DNA of 64,000 bases, taken from the NCBI GenBank assembly GCA_022826385.1, contig JAJDUZ010000036.1:52608-116607 (forward strand), given 5' to 3'. Each line of letters begins with the position of its first letter. The first letter of the stretch is position 1. Source of the DNA: Silicimonas sp. GTDB taxonomy: Bacteria; Pseudomonadota; Alphaproteobacteria; Rhodobacterales; Rhodobacteraceae. Of the stretch, positions 17,338-27,567 are shown piece after piece. A program made the position numbers and the translations under genes. The notes under the pieces are model-generated. The model was not told the DNA's origin and searched no databases. It worked only from the letters and a program-made list of their open reading frames with translations.

Positions 17338-18390
17338 ATGAATTCCTATGTTACATCAAAGCTTTGGGGGTCGCTCCTGTCTGACCCGGAGGTGGCCGGG
17401 GCGCTGTCCGCGACCGAGCAGATGACGGCCATGCTGCGCTTCGAACGCGCGTGGACTGTCGGCTTGCAAGCCACCGGGCACGCCAGTGCGGCGGACGCGG
17501 CGGCGGCCTTGTCGGCCATCGATGGGTTCCAACCTGATTTTCCGGCCTTGGCGCAAGCGACTGAGCGTGACGGGCTGCCGGTGCCGGAACTGGTGCGGCA
17601 GTTGCGGTCTGGTCTGGAGGACGGCGCGGCGAAGGCGATCCATACCGGCTCGACAAGTCAAGACGTGCTGGACACGGCTTTCGTGCTGATGGCGGTGCCG
17701 GTGCTGGCGGGGTTTCAGGCCCGGCTGACAGAGAGTGTCGCGGCGTTGGACCAGTTGAAGGTCAGGTTTGGCGCACGCGCGATGATGGGCCGGACGCGAA
17801 TGCAGGCCGCCTTGCCGATCACGGTGGGCCAACGTGTGGGAACATGGACCGCGCCTTTGGCCCGTCACTTGGGGGATCTGGCGGAAGTCACCGCGCGTCT
17901 CTCGGTTCTGCAGGCGGGTGGCGCGGTGGGCGACCGGGCCTTCCAGCAGGGCGGTGACATGCTGCCGGTTGTTGCGGATGAGCTTGGCCTGACGGTCGGG
18001 CCGGTCTGGCATACGGACCGGACGGCGCTGGTGGGTCTTGGGCATTGGCTGACCAAAGTGGCGGGCAGCTGTGCCAAAATCGGCAAGGATATCAGTCTGA
18101 TGGCGCAACAGGGCGTCGACGAGGTGAAGCTGAGTGGCGGCGGCGGGTCGTCGGCAATGCCACACAAGCAGAACCCGGTGCGCGCCGAAGTGCTGGTGGC
18201 GCTTGCCCGCCACGTGGCGGGTCAGAACGCGGTTTTGGCGCAGGCGATGATCCACGAACAGGAACGCTCGGGCGAGGCCTGGACGCTGGAATGGCTGACC
18301 TTGCCCGCGATGCTGGAGGCGGTGGGCGCGTCGCTGAACAGCACCACGGCGTTGCTGGCGCAAGTCACCGATCTGGGACGCCCCGACTGA
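17338..18390 (+). CDS. fumarase/aspartase-superfamily lyase, PcaB-like (3-carboxy-cis,cis-muconate cycloisomerase)
   Basis: 350 residues with superfamily motifs HTGSTSQDVLDTA and the signature GGSSAMPHKQNP. Overall pattern is closest to PcaB, which cycloisomerises 3-carboxy-cis,cis-muconate in protocatechuate degradation. Typical PcaB lies in a pca operon with pcaDCHGQ; none is present, so the physiological substrate is uncertain, and adenylosuccinate or argininosuccinate lyase are less likely given the short length. ATG 17338 is chosen over an in-frame ATG seven codons earlier that overlaps the helicase stop. Confidence 0.7.
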   Translation: MNSYVTSKLWGSLLSDPEVAGALSATEQMTAMLRFERAWTVGLQATGHASAADAAAALSAIDGFQPDFPALAQATERDGLPVPELVRQLRSGLEDGAAKAIHTGSTSQDVLDTAFVLMAVPVLAGFQARLTESVAALDQLKVRFGARAMMGRTRMQAALPITVGQRVGTWTAPLARHLGDLAEVTARLSVLQAGGAVGDRAFQQGGDMLPVVADELGLTVGPVWHTDRTALVGLGHWLTKVAGSCAKIGKDISLMAQQGVDEVKLSGGGGSSAMPHKQNPVRAEVLVALARHVAGQNAVLAQAMIHEQERSGEAWTLEWLTLPAMLEAVGASLNSTTALLAQVTDLGRPD

Positions 18391-18398
18391 TTTGGCAG

Positions 18399-18442
18399 CC
18401 GATTTCTTGCGAAGAAATCGGACCGGAAAACCTGCGTTTTCC
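18399..18442. terminator. two tandem hairpins between convergent genes
   Basis: CCGATTTCTT-GCG-AAGAAATCGG (perfect ten-pair stem, 18399-18421) is followed by GGAAAA-CCTGCG-TTTTCC (18425-18442). They separate the convergent lyase and carB genes and look like one terminator for each direction. Confidence 0.6.
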
Positions 18443-18450
18443 AGTCGCCC

Positions 18451-21400
18451 TTATGCCCCCTGCAGGGACCGGACCGTCAACGCGCCGTCCTTGCGCGACA
18501 CCATGGCTAGTGCGGCAGCATGGGCGGCGGCGGCGGTGGTGTAATAGGGGATCTTGTCCATCAGCGTGACGTTTCGCATCGAACGGCTGTCTTCGATCGC
18601 CTGTGCGCCTTCGGTCGTGTTGATGACCAGATCGACCTCGCCATCCTTCATGACGTCGACAATCGTGCGCCCGCCTTCATAGGCCTTGTTCACCACGTCC
18701 GACGGGATGCCGTTCTGGGTCAGGAACTTGGCGGTGCCACGGGTCGCAAGAATCTTCAGCCCCTGATCGTGCAGCATCTGCGCCGTCTCGACCAGTTGGT
18801 CGGTCTTGTCGGCGTCGCGGATCGAGAAGAAGACGGTCCCGGCCTCGGGCAGCATCGTGCCAGCGCCCAGCTGCGCCTTCAGGAAGGCGCGGGCAAAGTT
18901 GCGATCCCAGCCCATGACTTCGCCGGTCGAGCGCATCTCTGGGCCCAAGAGCGTGTCGACGCCCGGGAAGCGGGCGAAGGGCAGAACGGCTTCTTTTACC
19001 GAGTACCAGGGCGTCCGGAAATCGGCGAGCGTCATCGGGTCGCCCATCGGGATCACCACGTCATCGGCAACCGGTGCGTGGGGCGGTTTCGCGGGGAAGG
19101 TCGACAGCTTCTCTCCCGCCATCAGCCGTGCCGCGATCGAGGCGATTGCGCTGTCAGTGGCCTTGGCGACGAACGGCACGGTGCGCGAGGCACGCGGGTT
19201 GACCTCGATCAGGTACACCTCGCCGTCCTTGATCGCGTATTGCACGTTCATCAACCCGACGACTTTCAATTCGCGGGCCAGCGCTTCGGTCTGGCGGATC
19301 AACTCGTCGACGATGTCTTGCGGCAGCGTGTGCGGGGGCAGCGAGCAAGCGCTGTCGCCCGAGTGGACGCCGGCTTCCTCGATATGCTCCATGATGCCCG
19401 AGACATGCACCGCTTCGCCGTCGCAAAGCGCGTCGACATCGACCTCGGTCGCACCGTCGAGATAGCTGTCGAGCAGGACCGGGCTGTCGCCCGAGACGAC
19501 GACGGCTTCGCGGATATAGCGTTCAAGCTGCGGCGTGTCGCGGACGATTTCCATCGCACGGCCGCCCAGCACATAGGACGGGCGGATGACCAGCGGATAG
19601 CCGATTTCCTGCGCCGCCGTCATCGCTTCGGCATCGGTATGGGCGATGGCGTTCTTCGGCTGTTTCAGGTCAAGGCGGTTCACAAGGTCTTGGAAACGCT
19701 CGCGATCTTCTGCCAAATCGATGGCGTCGGGCGTGGTCCCAAGGATCGGGATGCCTTCGTCGTTCAGCGCGTTTGCCAGCTTCAGCGGTGTCTGGCCGCC
19801 GAACTGCACGATGACGCCGTGCAGCGTGCCGCGATCCTGTTCGACGCGCAGGATCTCCATCACATGTTCGAAGGTCAGCGGTTCGAAATAGAGCCGGTCC
19901 GAGGTGTCATAGTCGGTGCTGACCGTCTCGGGGTTGCAGTTGACCATGATCGTTTCATAGCCGACATCCGACAACGCGAAACAGGCGTGACAGCAGCAAT
20001 AGTCGAACTCGATCCCTTGCCCGATCCGGTTCGGGCCGCCGCCGAGGATGACGACTTTCTTGCGGTCCGAGGGACGCGCTTCGCATTCCACCTCGTCCAT
20101 CGCGGGGGTTTCATAGGTCGAATACATGTAAGGCGTCTGCGCTTCGAACTCGGCAGCGCAGGTGTCGATCCGCTTGAAAACGGCGTTGACGCCAAGGTTG
20201 CGGCGGGCGCTGCGGACATTGGCCTCGGTCCGGCCTGTCAGCTTGGCCAGTCGGGCATCGGTGAAGCCCAGCATCTTGAGTTGGCGAAGGCCCGCCTCGG
20301 TCACTGGCAGCCCGTCTTTCTGGACCACGGCTTCGGCATCGATGATCTCGCGGATGCGGTCAAGGAACCACGGGTCGAAGCTGGTGACGGCCTGAATGTC
20401 GTCATTCGACAGCCCCTGGCGCATGGCCTGCGCGATGGTGCGCAGCCGGTCTGGCGTCTGCGCCGAAAGCGCGGCGGTGATCGCGGCGCGGTCGTCGGGC
20501 AGGTCGATCTCGTCGAAGCCGGTCAGGCCGGTTTCCATCGAGGCCAGCGCCTTTTGCACCGACTCGTGGAAGGTGCGCCCGATGGCCATCGCCTCGCCCA
20601 CCGATTTCATCGCAGTGGTCAGGTTGGGTTCCGAGCCGGGGAACTTCTCGAAGGCGAAGCGCGGGATCTTGGTGACGACATAGTCGATGGTCGGCTCGAA
20701 GCTGGCGGGCGTGACCTTGGTGATGTCGTTGTCGAGCTCGTCCAGCGTATAGCCTACCGCCAGTTTCGCGGCGATCTTGGCAATCGGGAACCCCGTGGCC
20801 TTCGACGCCAGAGCGGACGAGCGCGACACGCGCGGGTTCATCTCGATCACCACCATGCGGCCGTCGGCCGGGTTCACCGCCCATTGCACGTTCGACCCGC
20901 CGGTTTCGACCCCGATCTCGCGCAGAACGGCAATCGAGGCCGTGCGCATCATCTGGTATTCTTTGTCGGTCAGCGTCAGGGCTGGGGCGACCGTGATCGA
21001 ATCGCCCGTATGCACGCCCATCGGATCGACGTTCTCGATCGAGCAGACGATGATCGCGTTGTCGGCGCGGTCGCGCACGACTTCCATCTCGTATTCTTTC
21101 CAGCCCAGCAGGCTTTCGTCGATCAGCACCTGTGCCACCGGCGAGGCTTCGAGGCCGCGGCGGCAGATCTCGAAATACTCGTCGCGGTTATAGGCCACGC
21201 CGCCGCCGGTGCCGCCAAGCGTGAAGGCGGGGCGGATGATGGCGGGCAGGCCAATGTCTTCGAGCGCGGCCATGGCGGCTTCGAGACCTTTGGGGATGTC
21301 GTATTTGCCGTCATCGCCCTTGGGGGCGTCGACGATCGTGGCGCGGGGGTTTTCGAGGCCGATCCGGTCCATTGCCTCGCGGAACAGCGCGCGGTCCTCG

Positions 21401-21777
21401 GCCATTTCGATCGCGTCGCGCTTGGCGCCGATCATTTCGACCCCGAATTTGTCGAGGACGCCCATTTCTTCAAGCGCCAGCGAGGTGTTGAGGCCGGTCT
21501 GGCCGCCCATGGTCGGCAAGAGCGCGTCGGGGCGTTCTTTCTCGATGATGCGGGCGACGACTTCGGGGGTGATCGGTTCGATATAGGTGGCGTCGGCCAG
21601 ACCGGGGTCGGTCATGATCGTCGCGGGGTTCGAGTTCACAAGGATGACGCGGTAGCCTTCCTCGCGCAGCGCTTTACAGGCCTGGGCGCCTGAATAGTCG
21701 AACTCGCAGGCCTGTCCGATGACGATGGGGCCTGCTCCGATGATCATGATCGACTGGATGTCGGTTCTTTTCGGCAT
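18451..21777 (-). CDS. carB: carbamoyl-phosphate synthase large subunit
   Basis: Makes carbamoyl phosphate from bicarbonate, ATP and glutamine-derived ammonia for arginine and pyrimidine synthesis. 1108 residues, full length, with the two homologous halves each starting with a PreATP-grasp fold ([20 protein letters not shown] and [19 protein letters not shown]), two ATP-grasp domains ([32 protein letters not shown]) and the C-terminal MGS-like allosteric domain. carA is not in the window. It follows a GT87 gene on the same strand across 97 bases. Confidence 0.97.
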   Translation of the reverse strand: MPKRTDIQSIMIIGAGPIVIGQACEFDYSGAQACKALREEGYRVILVNSNPATIMTDPGLADATYIEPITPEVVARIIEKERPDALLPTMGGQTGLNTSLALEEMGVLDKFGVEMIGAKRDAIEMAEDRALFREAMDRIGLENPRATIVDAPKGDDGKYDIPKGLEAAMAALEDIGLPAIIRPAFTLGGTGGGVAYNRDEYFEICRRGLEASPVAQVLIDESLLGWKEYEMEVVRDRADNAIIVCSIENVDPMGVHTGDSITVAPALTLTDKEYQMMRTASIAVLREIGVETGGSNVQWAVNPADGRMVVIEMNPRVSRSSALASKATGFPIAKIAAKLAVGYTLDELDNDITKVTPASFEPTIDYVVTKIPRFAFEKFPGSEPNLTTAMKSVGEAMAIGRTFHESVQKALASMETGLTGFDEIDLPDDRAAITAALSAQTPDRLRTIAQAMRQGLSNDDIQAVTSFDPWFLDRIREIIDAEAVVQKDGLPVTEAGLRQLKMLGFTDARLAKLTGRTEANVRSARRNLGVNAVFKRIDTCAAEFEAQTPYMYSTYETPAMDEVECEARPSDRKKVVILGGGPNRIGQGIEFDYCCCHACFALSDVGYETIMVNCNPETVSTDYDTSDRLYFEPLTFEHVMEILRVEQDRGTLHGVIVQFGGQTPLKLANALNDEGIPILGTTPDAIDLAEDRERFQDLVNRLDLKQPKNAIAHTDAEAMTAAQEIGYPLVIRPSYVLGGRAMEIVRDTPQLERYIREAVVVSGDSPVLLDSYLDGATEVDVDALCDGEAVHVSGIMEHIEEAGVHSGDSACSLPPHTLPQDIVDELIRQTEALARELKVVGLMNVQYAIKDGEVYLIEVNPRASRTVPFVAKATDSAIASIAARLMAGEKLSTFPAKPPHAPVADDVVIPMGDPMTLADFRTPWYSVKEAVLPFARFPGVDTLLGPEMRSTGEVMGWDRNFARAFLKAQLGAGTMLPEAGTVFFSIRDADKTDQLVETAQMLHDQGLKILATRGTAKFLTQNGIPSDVVNKAYEGGRTIVDVMKDGEVDLVINTTEGAQAIEDSRSMRNVTLMDKIPYYTTAAAAHAAALAMVSRKDGALTVRSLQGA

Positions 21778-21874
21778 CGACGGCCCCCTCAGCAGACTGG
21801 CGCACCGATTGCCCCGTGCGCAAATTGTCGTGCGTTATAGGGATTGCGCGGGGGTGCGCAAGGGCCGGATGTGG

Positions 21875-23206
21875 TTATTCTCCGGGGACAAGCGCCGGGT
21901 CGCTGGCAGAGTGTGTGCGTTTTGTTGTGACCAACAGGACGAAGGCAAGGCAAATGACAAGCAGACCGGCGTGCGAGCCGAGCACCCAGAGCAGGTCATT
22001 TTCCCCGTAGAGCGACGTCAGAACGTTACGTGCCGGAACGATATACGCCGCTGTTCCGACGAGGAGGACCGCCCAGCCCTGCGCCCGGCCCAGCCGTTCG
22101 ATCAGGATGGGAGCAAATACGACCATTGTAATGTAGTGATAGACCCAGGCCAGCGGCGAGACCCACGAGACGGCGAAGGCGAAAATGGGCCAGAGCAGGG
22201 GATCCCGCATTTTCGTGCGATAGGCCACGATCAGAAGGGCAGCATAGGTCACCAATGTCAGCGCCAGTTCAAGGGTTCGGGCGAAGGCCGTTTTGGCCCC
22301 GGCATACCAGTCGGTCAGTCCTCCGGTTACGGTGGTGCTGATATAGACCATTTCGGATTGCGACGTGGTCAACGCGGCAAAGAGCGGACCAAACGAGAAG
22401 TTGGCACGCGTGAAGAGGTAGCTCGACGAAATCGCAGACATCTCGCTCAGCATCGCGGCATGCATCGACCAGGGGGCCACGGCAAGCGACGCCAGCCCAA
22501 GGCTGCCACCCACCATGACAAAGCTGACGAACGCCTTGCGATGACCGGCAGCAAGGAAGATCAGCGCGAACACGACCGGATAGAGCTTTATCGAAGCCGC
22601 CAGTGCCAGCGCCGCGCCTGCCAGCACTGGCCAACCGGCGCGCTGACGTTCAATGGCCAGCAGGATGAGGAAACTGACGAGGATTTGCAGCTGGTTGTTG
22701 TGCAGCGCCACCGTAAAGACCAGCGTCAGGGCGGTCAGGACAAGGGCGATGCCGAGAAACCGGGGCAACGACATGTTGGGTTGCAGGATACGCCATGCCA
22801 GAACGAAGGACAGCGGCACAAGGCATCGGTTGAGCGCCGTGGCGCCTGCCACGAAGGTCTCATAGACCATGACTTCAGTCGCAAGCGAGGCCATCCACGC
22901 CCAAAGCGGCGGGTAGATGAACGGATAGACCGCTATGTCCTGACCTTCGGCCAAGGTCTGGTCGATCCACGCTTGCGGCGGTTCCATGGTGAAGACGTCT
23001 GTGCTTCCGGCGAAGATCAGCGTGGGGTCCATGCGGTCGAAGAACTGGCCGGCGAGCCAAAGCGCCCGCAGATCCGCCGAGTCCCCCGGACGGATCAGAT
23101 AGGTCAGCGCAAACCAATAGAGCACGGCCAGTGCCAACAGGGCCGTCACCATGCGCAGGGCGGAAAACGCCTGCGCGCTTTTGTTTGTTGTCTGACGCGG
23201 TGCCAT
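21875..23206 (-). CDS. polytopic membrane glycosyltransferase, GT87/DUF2029 family
   Basis: 443 residues with about ten hydrophobic helices. The DUF2029/GT87 pattern is visible: an acidic residue after the first helix (PGDSADLRALW, typical GT-C catalytic position), YPFIYPPLWAW in the next loop, and later ALAASIKLYPVVFAL and SWVSPLAWVYHYI. GT-C enzymes of this family transfer sugars (often mannose) from polyprenyl-phosphate donors to periplasmic acceptors; the acceptor is unknown. ATG 23206 gives a short basic N-terminus before helix 1; a GTG at 23275 would add 23 residues. Divergent from aspS. Confidence 0.75.
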   Translation of the reverse strand: MAPRQTTNKSAQAFSALRMVTALLALAVLYWFALTYLIRPGDSADLRALWLAGQFFDRMDPTLIFAGSTDVFTMEPPQAWIDQTLAEGQDIAVYPFIYPPLWAWMASLATEVMVYETFVAGATALNRCLVPLSFVLAWRILQPNMSLPRFLGIALVLTALTLVFTVALHNNQLQILVSFLILLAIERQRAGWPVLAGAALALAASIKLYPVVFALIFLAAGHRKAFVSFVMVGGSLGLASLAVAPWSMHAAMLSEMSAISSSYLFTRANFSFGPLFAALTTSQSEMVYISTTVTGGLTDWYAGAKTAFARTLELALTLVTYAALLIVAYRTKMRDPLLWPIFAFAVSWVSPLAWVYHYITMVVFAPILIERLGRAQGWAVLLVGTAAYIVPARNVLTSLYGENDLLWVLGSHAGLLVICLAFVLLVTTKRTHSASDPALVPGE

Positions 23207-23382
23207 TCTGGGGGTCCGGTCTTTGCTGCTCGGGCTCGATATTCCGGGACTTTGTGGCCTCAATATGTCGGGCACGGGGTTTGCACGCTTGCAACGCCAT
23301 GCTTACGCCCGCCTGCCCTTGACACTTTGGGCTGAAACGCGTGTATCGCCCCTTACACGTAAATTGGCCGATGGACCCTGAC

Positions 23383-25167
23383 ATGCACGAGTTTCGCAGC
23401 CACACATGCGCCGAATTGACCGCCTCGAATGTGGGCGAAACCGTCCGACTTGCGGGCTGGGTGCATCGCATCCGAGACCACGGTGGTGTGTTGTTCATCG
23501 ATCTGCGGGACCACTACGGGATCACGCAGGTTCTCTGCGACCCGGACAGCCCGGTGTTCAACGAGGTCGAAAACGTCCGTTCGGAATGGTGCATTCGCAT
23601 CGATGGCAACGTGAAGGCGCGTGACCCTGAACTGGTGAACCCCAAGATCCCGACCGGCGAGGTCGAGGTGTTCATTCGCGACATGGAAGTTCTGGGCGCG
23701 GCCGAGGAATTGCCGCTGATCGTTTTCGGGGATCAGGAATACCCGGAAGAAACCCGTCTGCGCTATCGCTTCCTGGACCTGCGCCGCGAGGCGATGCAAG
23801 AGAACATGAAGCTGCGCTCGGATGTCGTGGCCTCGATCCGGAAGCGGATGTGGGATCAGGACTTCCGCGAGCATCAGACGCCGATCATCACGGCCTCGTC
23901 GCCCGAAGGGGCGCGCGACTTCCTTGTGCCGTCGCGGCTGCATCCCGGCAAGTTCTATGCGCTGCCGCAGGCGCCGCAGCAGTTCAAACAGCTTTTGATG
24001 GTGTCGGGCTTCGACAAGTATTTCCAGATCGCGCCCTGCTTCCGCGACGAGGACCCGCGGGCCGACCGCTCGCCCACCGATTTCTATCAGCTTGATATGG
24101 AGATGTCCTTTGTCGAGCAGCAGGACGTGTTCGACACGGTGGCCCCGGTGCTGCAAGGCGTGTTCGAGGAGTTCGGCGGCGGTCGCAAGGTGGATGCGGC
24201 GGCCGACTGGCCGCAGATCAGCTATCGTGACGCCGCGCTTTGGTATGGCACCGACAAGCCCGACCTGAGAAACCCGATCAAGCTGCAGGACGTCTCCGAG
24301 CACTTCCGCGGCTCGGGCTTTGCGATCTTTGCCAAGATCCTGGAACAGGACGGCACCGAGATCCGCGCAATCCCGGCCCCGACCGGTGGCTCGCGCAAGT
24401 TCTGCGACCGGATGAACGCCTTTGCCCAGAAAGAGGGTCTGCCGGGGATGGGATACATCTTCTGGCGCGATCAGGGCGAGGGCATGGAAGCGGCCGGACC
24501 TTTGGCCAAGAACATTGGCCCCGAGCGCACGGAAGCGATCCGCGAGCAACTGGGGCTGGGCGTCGGCGATGCGGCGTTCTTCCTGGGCGGCAAGGCCTCG
24601 GCCTTCGAGAGCGTCGCCGGCAAGGCCCGCGTGGTCATTGGAGACGAGCTTGGGTTGACCGATTCCGACCGCTTTGCCTTTGCGTGGATCGTCGACTTCC
24701 CGATGTACGAGGCCGACGAGGAAACCGGCAAGATCGACTTCAGCCACAACCCGTTCTCGATGCCGCAAGGTGGCATGGAGGCGCTGGCGGGCGACCCGCT
24801 GGAGGTGCTGGGGTTCCAGTATGACCTGGCGTGTAACGGCTATGAACTGGTCTCGGGCGCAATCCGGAACCATAAGCCTGAAATCATGTTCAAGGCGTTC
24901 GAACTGGCCGGTTACGGCGAGGATGAAGTGAAGAAGCGCTTTGGCGGCATGGTCAACGCGTTCCGCTTCGGCGCGCCGCCACACGGCGGTTGCGCGGCTG
25001 GCATCGACCGGATCGTGATGCTGCTGGCGGACGAGGCCAATATCCGCGAGGTGATCCTCTTCCCAATGAACCAGCGGGCGGAAGACCTGATGATGGCCGC
25101 GCCGTCCGATCCGACGAACGAGCAACTGCGCGAATTGCGGCTTCGGGTTTTGCCGCCCGAGGAATGA
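23383..25167 (+). CDS. aspS: aspartyl-tRNA synthetase
   Basis: Charges tRNA-Asp (possibly also tRNA-Asn in organisms lacking AsnRS). 594 residues: the OB-fold anticodon domain at the start ([22 protein letters not shown]), class II motif 2 ([19 protein letters not shown]), the large bacterial GAD insertion in the middle, and motif 3 near the end ([12 protein letters not shown]). ATG 23383 matches the usual MHEFRSHTC start; the upstream in-frame codons are not conserved. The next gene overlaps by four bases (ATGA). Confidence 0.96.
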   Translation: MHEFRSHTCAELTASNVGETVRLAGWVHRIRDHGGVLFIDLRDHYGITQVLCDPDSPVFNEVENVRSEWCIRIDGNVKARDPELVNPKIPTGEVEVFIRDMEVLGAAEELPLIVFGDQEYPEETRLRYRFLDLRREAMQENMKLRSDVVASIRKRMWDQDFREHQTPIITASSPEGARDFLVPSRLHPGKFYALPQAPQQFKQLLMVSGFDKYFQIAPCFRDEDPRADRSPTDFYQLDMEMSFVEQQDVFDTVAPVLQGVFEEFGGGRKVDAAADWPQISYRDAALWYGTDKPDLRNPIKLQDVSEHFRGSGFAIFAKILEQDGTEIRAIPAPTGGSRKFCDRMNAFAQKEGLPGMGYIFWRDQGEGMEAAGPLAKNIGPERTEAIREQLGLGVGDAAFFLGGKASAFESVAGKARVVIGDELGLTDSDRFAFAWIVDFPMYEADEETGKIDFSHNPFSMPQGGMEALAGDPLEVLGFQYDLACNGYELVSGAIRNHKPEIMFKAFELAGYGEDEVKKRFGGMVNAFRFGAPPHGGCAAGIDRIVMLLADEANIREVILFPMNQRAEDLMMAAPSDPTNEQLRELRLRVLPPEE

Positions 25168-25847
25168 GCCTGGCGGATTGGGTTCCGCCCCCGTTGCCGC
25201 CACATTCGGTGATGGAGGGGCGCTATGTGCGGCTGGAGCCGTTGTCGCACGCGCATATCCCCGATCTTTGGGAGGCGCATGCAGGGCAGGGGCAGGTCTG
25301 GCACTATATCCCGGCTGGACCGTTCGAGACCGAGGCCGCCTTGGGCGCGTGGGTCGATCAGGTGCGCATTTTACCGGACCCGCTGCAGTTTGCCGTGCGG
25401 ATGGAAGATGGCCGTTTGGGCGGCACGCTCTCGCTTTTGCGGATTGCCCCGGCCGCCGGTTCGATTGAGGTGGGCTATATCGTGTTCACGCCGCGTTTGC
25501 AGAAGACCCGCGAAGCGACCGAGGCGATCTATCTGACGATCAAATGGGCGTTCGAGGCGGGCTATCGCCGGTTTGAATGGAAATGTGATGCGGGCAATCT
25601 GCCTTCGCGCCGGGCGGCGCAGCGCTTTGGGCTGTCGTACGAGGGCATCTTCCGGCAAGCCGCCGTCGTCAAAGGGCGCAACCGCGATACCGCGTGGTTT
25701 GCTGCGATCGATGCGGAATGGCCGGCGCTGAAAGAGGCGTTCGAGGCGTGGCTTGATCCGGCGAATTTCGACGCACAGGGTCAGCAAGTGCGGGCACTGG
25801 CGGATTTGACAGCCACGGTTCTGGTGGCCCGCGATCCCGGGCTCTGA
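25164..25847 (+). CDS. GNAT family N-acetyltransferase
   Basis: 227 residues. Begins [27 protein letters not shown], the usual RimJ/RimL-type start, followed by an acetyl-CoA fold with [19 protein letters not shown] and the late [22 protein letters not shown], where NxxSRR is the common terminal motif. Acceptor unknown; several such proteins acetylate N-terminal residues or small molecules. Its ATGA overlap with aspS means they are cotranscribed. The restriction-like gene begins 16 bases after its stop. Confidence 0.8.
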   Translation: MSLADWVPPPLPPHSVMEGRYVRLEPLSHAHIPDLWEAHAGQGQVWHYIPAGPFETEAALGAWVDQVRILPDPLQFAVRMEDGRLGGTLSLLRIAPAAGSIEVGYIVFTPRLQKTREATEAIYLTIKWAFEAGYRRFEWKCDAGNLPSRRAAQRFGLSYEGIFRQAAVVKGRNRDTAWFAAIDAEWPALKEAFEAWLDPANFDAQGQQVRALADLTATVLVARDPGL

Positions 25848-25863
25848 GCCTCGGGAGTTGCCG

Positions 25864-26622
25864 GTGGGAAACGGGGCCGGTATCAGCACTCCCATGCTGG
25901 ATGATCTGAAAGCGGCGGGCTTCGATATTCTTGCGCGGAACCACGCGGAAGCGATTTTGGCGCATGATTTTCCGGGCGAGCTTGAAATGCTCTGCCGGGT
26001 GATCGCGGAGTTCCGGATCTCGCTGGACGAGATCGTCAGGGGCGGGGGTGGCGAGGCCGGGCTGACCCAAAGGTTGCGACACGAACTGTCGGACCTGAAC
26101 TGGCGTAAACACAATTTCAGCATCGAAACGGTCGTCGACGGGCGGGCGCGTGCCGGAGTCAGTCACGAGGTCGATCATGTCAAGTTTTCCGAGGCGGGCG
26201 CGCTGGCACTGGAGATCGAGTGGAACAACAAGGACCCGTTCTTTGATCGTGACCTTGAGAACTTCCAGCGGTTGCATGCGTTGTCAGCGATCAGCGTCGG
26301 CGTGATCGTGACGCGCGGCGCGTCGATGCAAGAGGCGTTTCTGGATCGGATCACCGAGTGGATGAGGGCCGAAGGCTTGACCTCGGAAGATGATTTGGAC
26401 CGCCTGGAGATCGCGGCCCGGACGGTGGCGCAGCGCAAGGCGATTGCGGACCAGGTCGAGCGTGGCGTGCCGTTTGCCGATGCGTTTGCAAGGAAGTTCG
26501 TGGCGGACAAGTTCGGGCAGGCAACGACGCATTGGAGCAAGCTGGAGGACCGGGTGCAGCGCGGCGTCGGCAATCCGTGCCCGCTTTTGCTGATCGGGTT
26601 GCCCGCGGCAATCCTTGTGTAG
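25864..26622 (+). CDS. BglII/BstYI-like type II restriction endonuclease
   Basis: 252 residues. The N-terminal stretch FDILARNHAEAIL matches the start of BglII, and the core has a PD-(D/E)XK-type centre: HEVDHVKF, a loop, then LEIEWNNKDPFFDRDLENF, giving Asp104, Glu117 and Glu119 as likely metal ligands, followed by the VGVIVTRG strand of this family. BglII and BstYI cut RGATCY-type sites; the site cut here is unknown. GTG 25864 is chosen because CGGGAG lies six bases upstream; TTG 25858 and ATG 25894 are alternatives. The likely protecting methyltransferase is encoded 1 kb away on the opposite strand. Confidence 0.75.
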   Translation: MGNGAGISTPMLDDLKAAGFDILARNHAEAILAHDFPGELEMLCRVIAEFRISLDEIVRGGGGEAGLTQRLRHELSDLNWRKHNFSIETVVDGRARAGVSHEVDHVKFSEAGALALEIEWNNKDPFFDRDLENFQRLHALSAISVGVIVTRGASMQEAFLDRITEWMRAEGLTSEDDLDRLEIAARTVAQRKAIADQVERGVPFADAFARKFVADKFGQATTHWSKLEDRVQRGVGNPCPLLLIGLPAAILV

Positions 26623-26702
26623 CACGTACAAACGAATCCTTAACGGTGGGCGTCGCGCAGTTCCCCCTCCCTCCCACCCTTAATATGATACCGCACGTTG
26701 GG

Positions 26703-26717
26703 TTAAGGCGTCGTTAA
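26703..26717. promoter_or_regulatory. CtrA-like site TTAA-N7-TTAA
   Basis: TTAA-GGCGTCG-TTAA has exactly the CtrA spacing and sits in the otherwise empty 252 bases between the endonuclease and the L,D-transpeptidase genes. No convincing gene starts next to it, so its role is doubtful. Confidence 0.25.
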
Positions 26718-26839
26718 GTCTCGTGTGTTTTGTGGTTCTTTGCTTTGGTTTTGTTGGGTTTTGGCAGCTGTGCATCCAGTCACGAGACCCTTACTGTCGG
26801 GCACGTGTCTCGGGTCACCAGCGGTCACCCACAAGACAT

Positions 26840-26867
26840 CCGCCCGGCCGTTCAAACAGCCGGGCGG
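26840..26867 (-). terminator. hairpin after the L,D-transpeptidase gene
   Basis: CCGCCCGGC-N10-GCCGGGCGG, a perfect nine-pair stem eight bases after the stop of the minus-strand gene. No T-run follows, so it is a weak terminator or a transcript-protecting hairpin. Confidence 0.45.
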
Positions 26868-26874
26868 TCTAAGA

Positions 26875-27459
26875 TCACGTGGTCATCGGATAGAGATGGA
26901 CCCGGGTGCCAACAGGAACCCGTTCGTACAAATGCGTCACATAGCCATTTGTCAGGCGGGCGCATCCGTTGGACACGCGCGTCAGGATGGTGTTCGGCAT
27001 ATTGGTGCCGTGGATCCGCAGCATCGTGTCACCGCCGTTCGGATGATACAGATAAAGCGCGCGCGCCCCCAGCGGGTTGCCCGGGCCACCCGGCATGCCG
27101 TCTTCCCACTCGGCGTATTTCGGATTGCGCTCGATCATCGCCGGCGTCGGGGTCCAGCTGGGCCATTCGCGTTTGCGTCTGATGACGTAGGACCCCGGTT
27201 CCCACAATTCGGGCTTGGCCACGCCGATCGGATAGCGGATCGCGCGGCCCTTTGGCATCGTCCAGAAAAGGGCGAACTCGTCCGGTTTCACATGGATGAC
27301 GCCGGGCGTGGTGTCCTTGGACACGCGGATGATCCGGGCCTTGCGCGGATCGATTTCGGGCTCGACGGCCGGATCAGGTTGTGCGGCTAAGGCGGGCAGG
27401 CCCGCGAAAACCGCTGCGGCGGCTGTTCCACCGCGCAGGAAATGTCGTCTTGGCAGCAT
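26875..27459 (-). CDS. L,D-transpeptidase (YkuD domain), Tat-like signal
   Basis: 194 residues. The N-terminus MLPRRHFLRGGTAAAAVFAGL is a signal with twin arginine (RRHFL), followed by a YkuD domain: LRIHGTNMPN and the catalytic VSNGCARLTN, where Cys is the nucleophile. Such enzymes make 3-3 crosslinks in peptidoglycan or attach proteins to it, in the periplasm. ATG 27459 gives the clean signal peptide; an upstream in-frame codon adds 13 residues without family support. It separates the restriction and methyltransferase genes. Confidence 0.85.
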   Translation of the reverse strand: MLPRRHFLRGGTAAAAVFAGLPALAAQPDPAVEPEIDPRKARIIRVSKDTTPGVIHVKPDEFALFWTMPKGRAIRYPIGVAKPELWEPGSYVIRRKREWPSWTPTPAMIERNPKYAEWEDGMPGGPGNPLGARALYLYHPNGGDTMLRIHGTNMPNTILTRVSNGCARLTNGYVTHLYERVPVGTRVHLYPMTT

Positions 27460-27567
27460 AACTTTAACCCTACAAATACACCCCTGAAGGTTAGGCAAGG
27501 GAATCGGGCAAGGTCACGGCTTCGCCTGTGAGATTTTGTGGAATTTTCTTGAACTGCGGCTTCCGCG

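Noticed and set aside
18520..21693. 1057-codon open frame antisense to carB
   Set aside because: Same reason: shadow of a long GC-rich gene with strong third-position bias.
26730..27182. Lipoprotein-like frame (GTG start, hydrophobic start then SC) near the CtrA-like site
   Set aside because: No ribosome site, the lipobox is poor, and the frame runs antisense through the L,D-transpeptidase gene.
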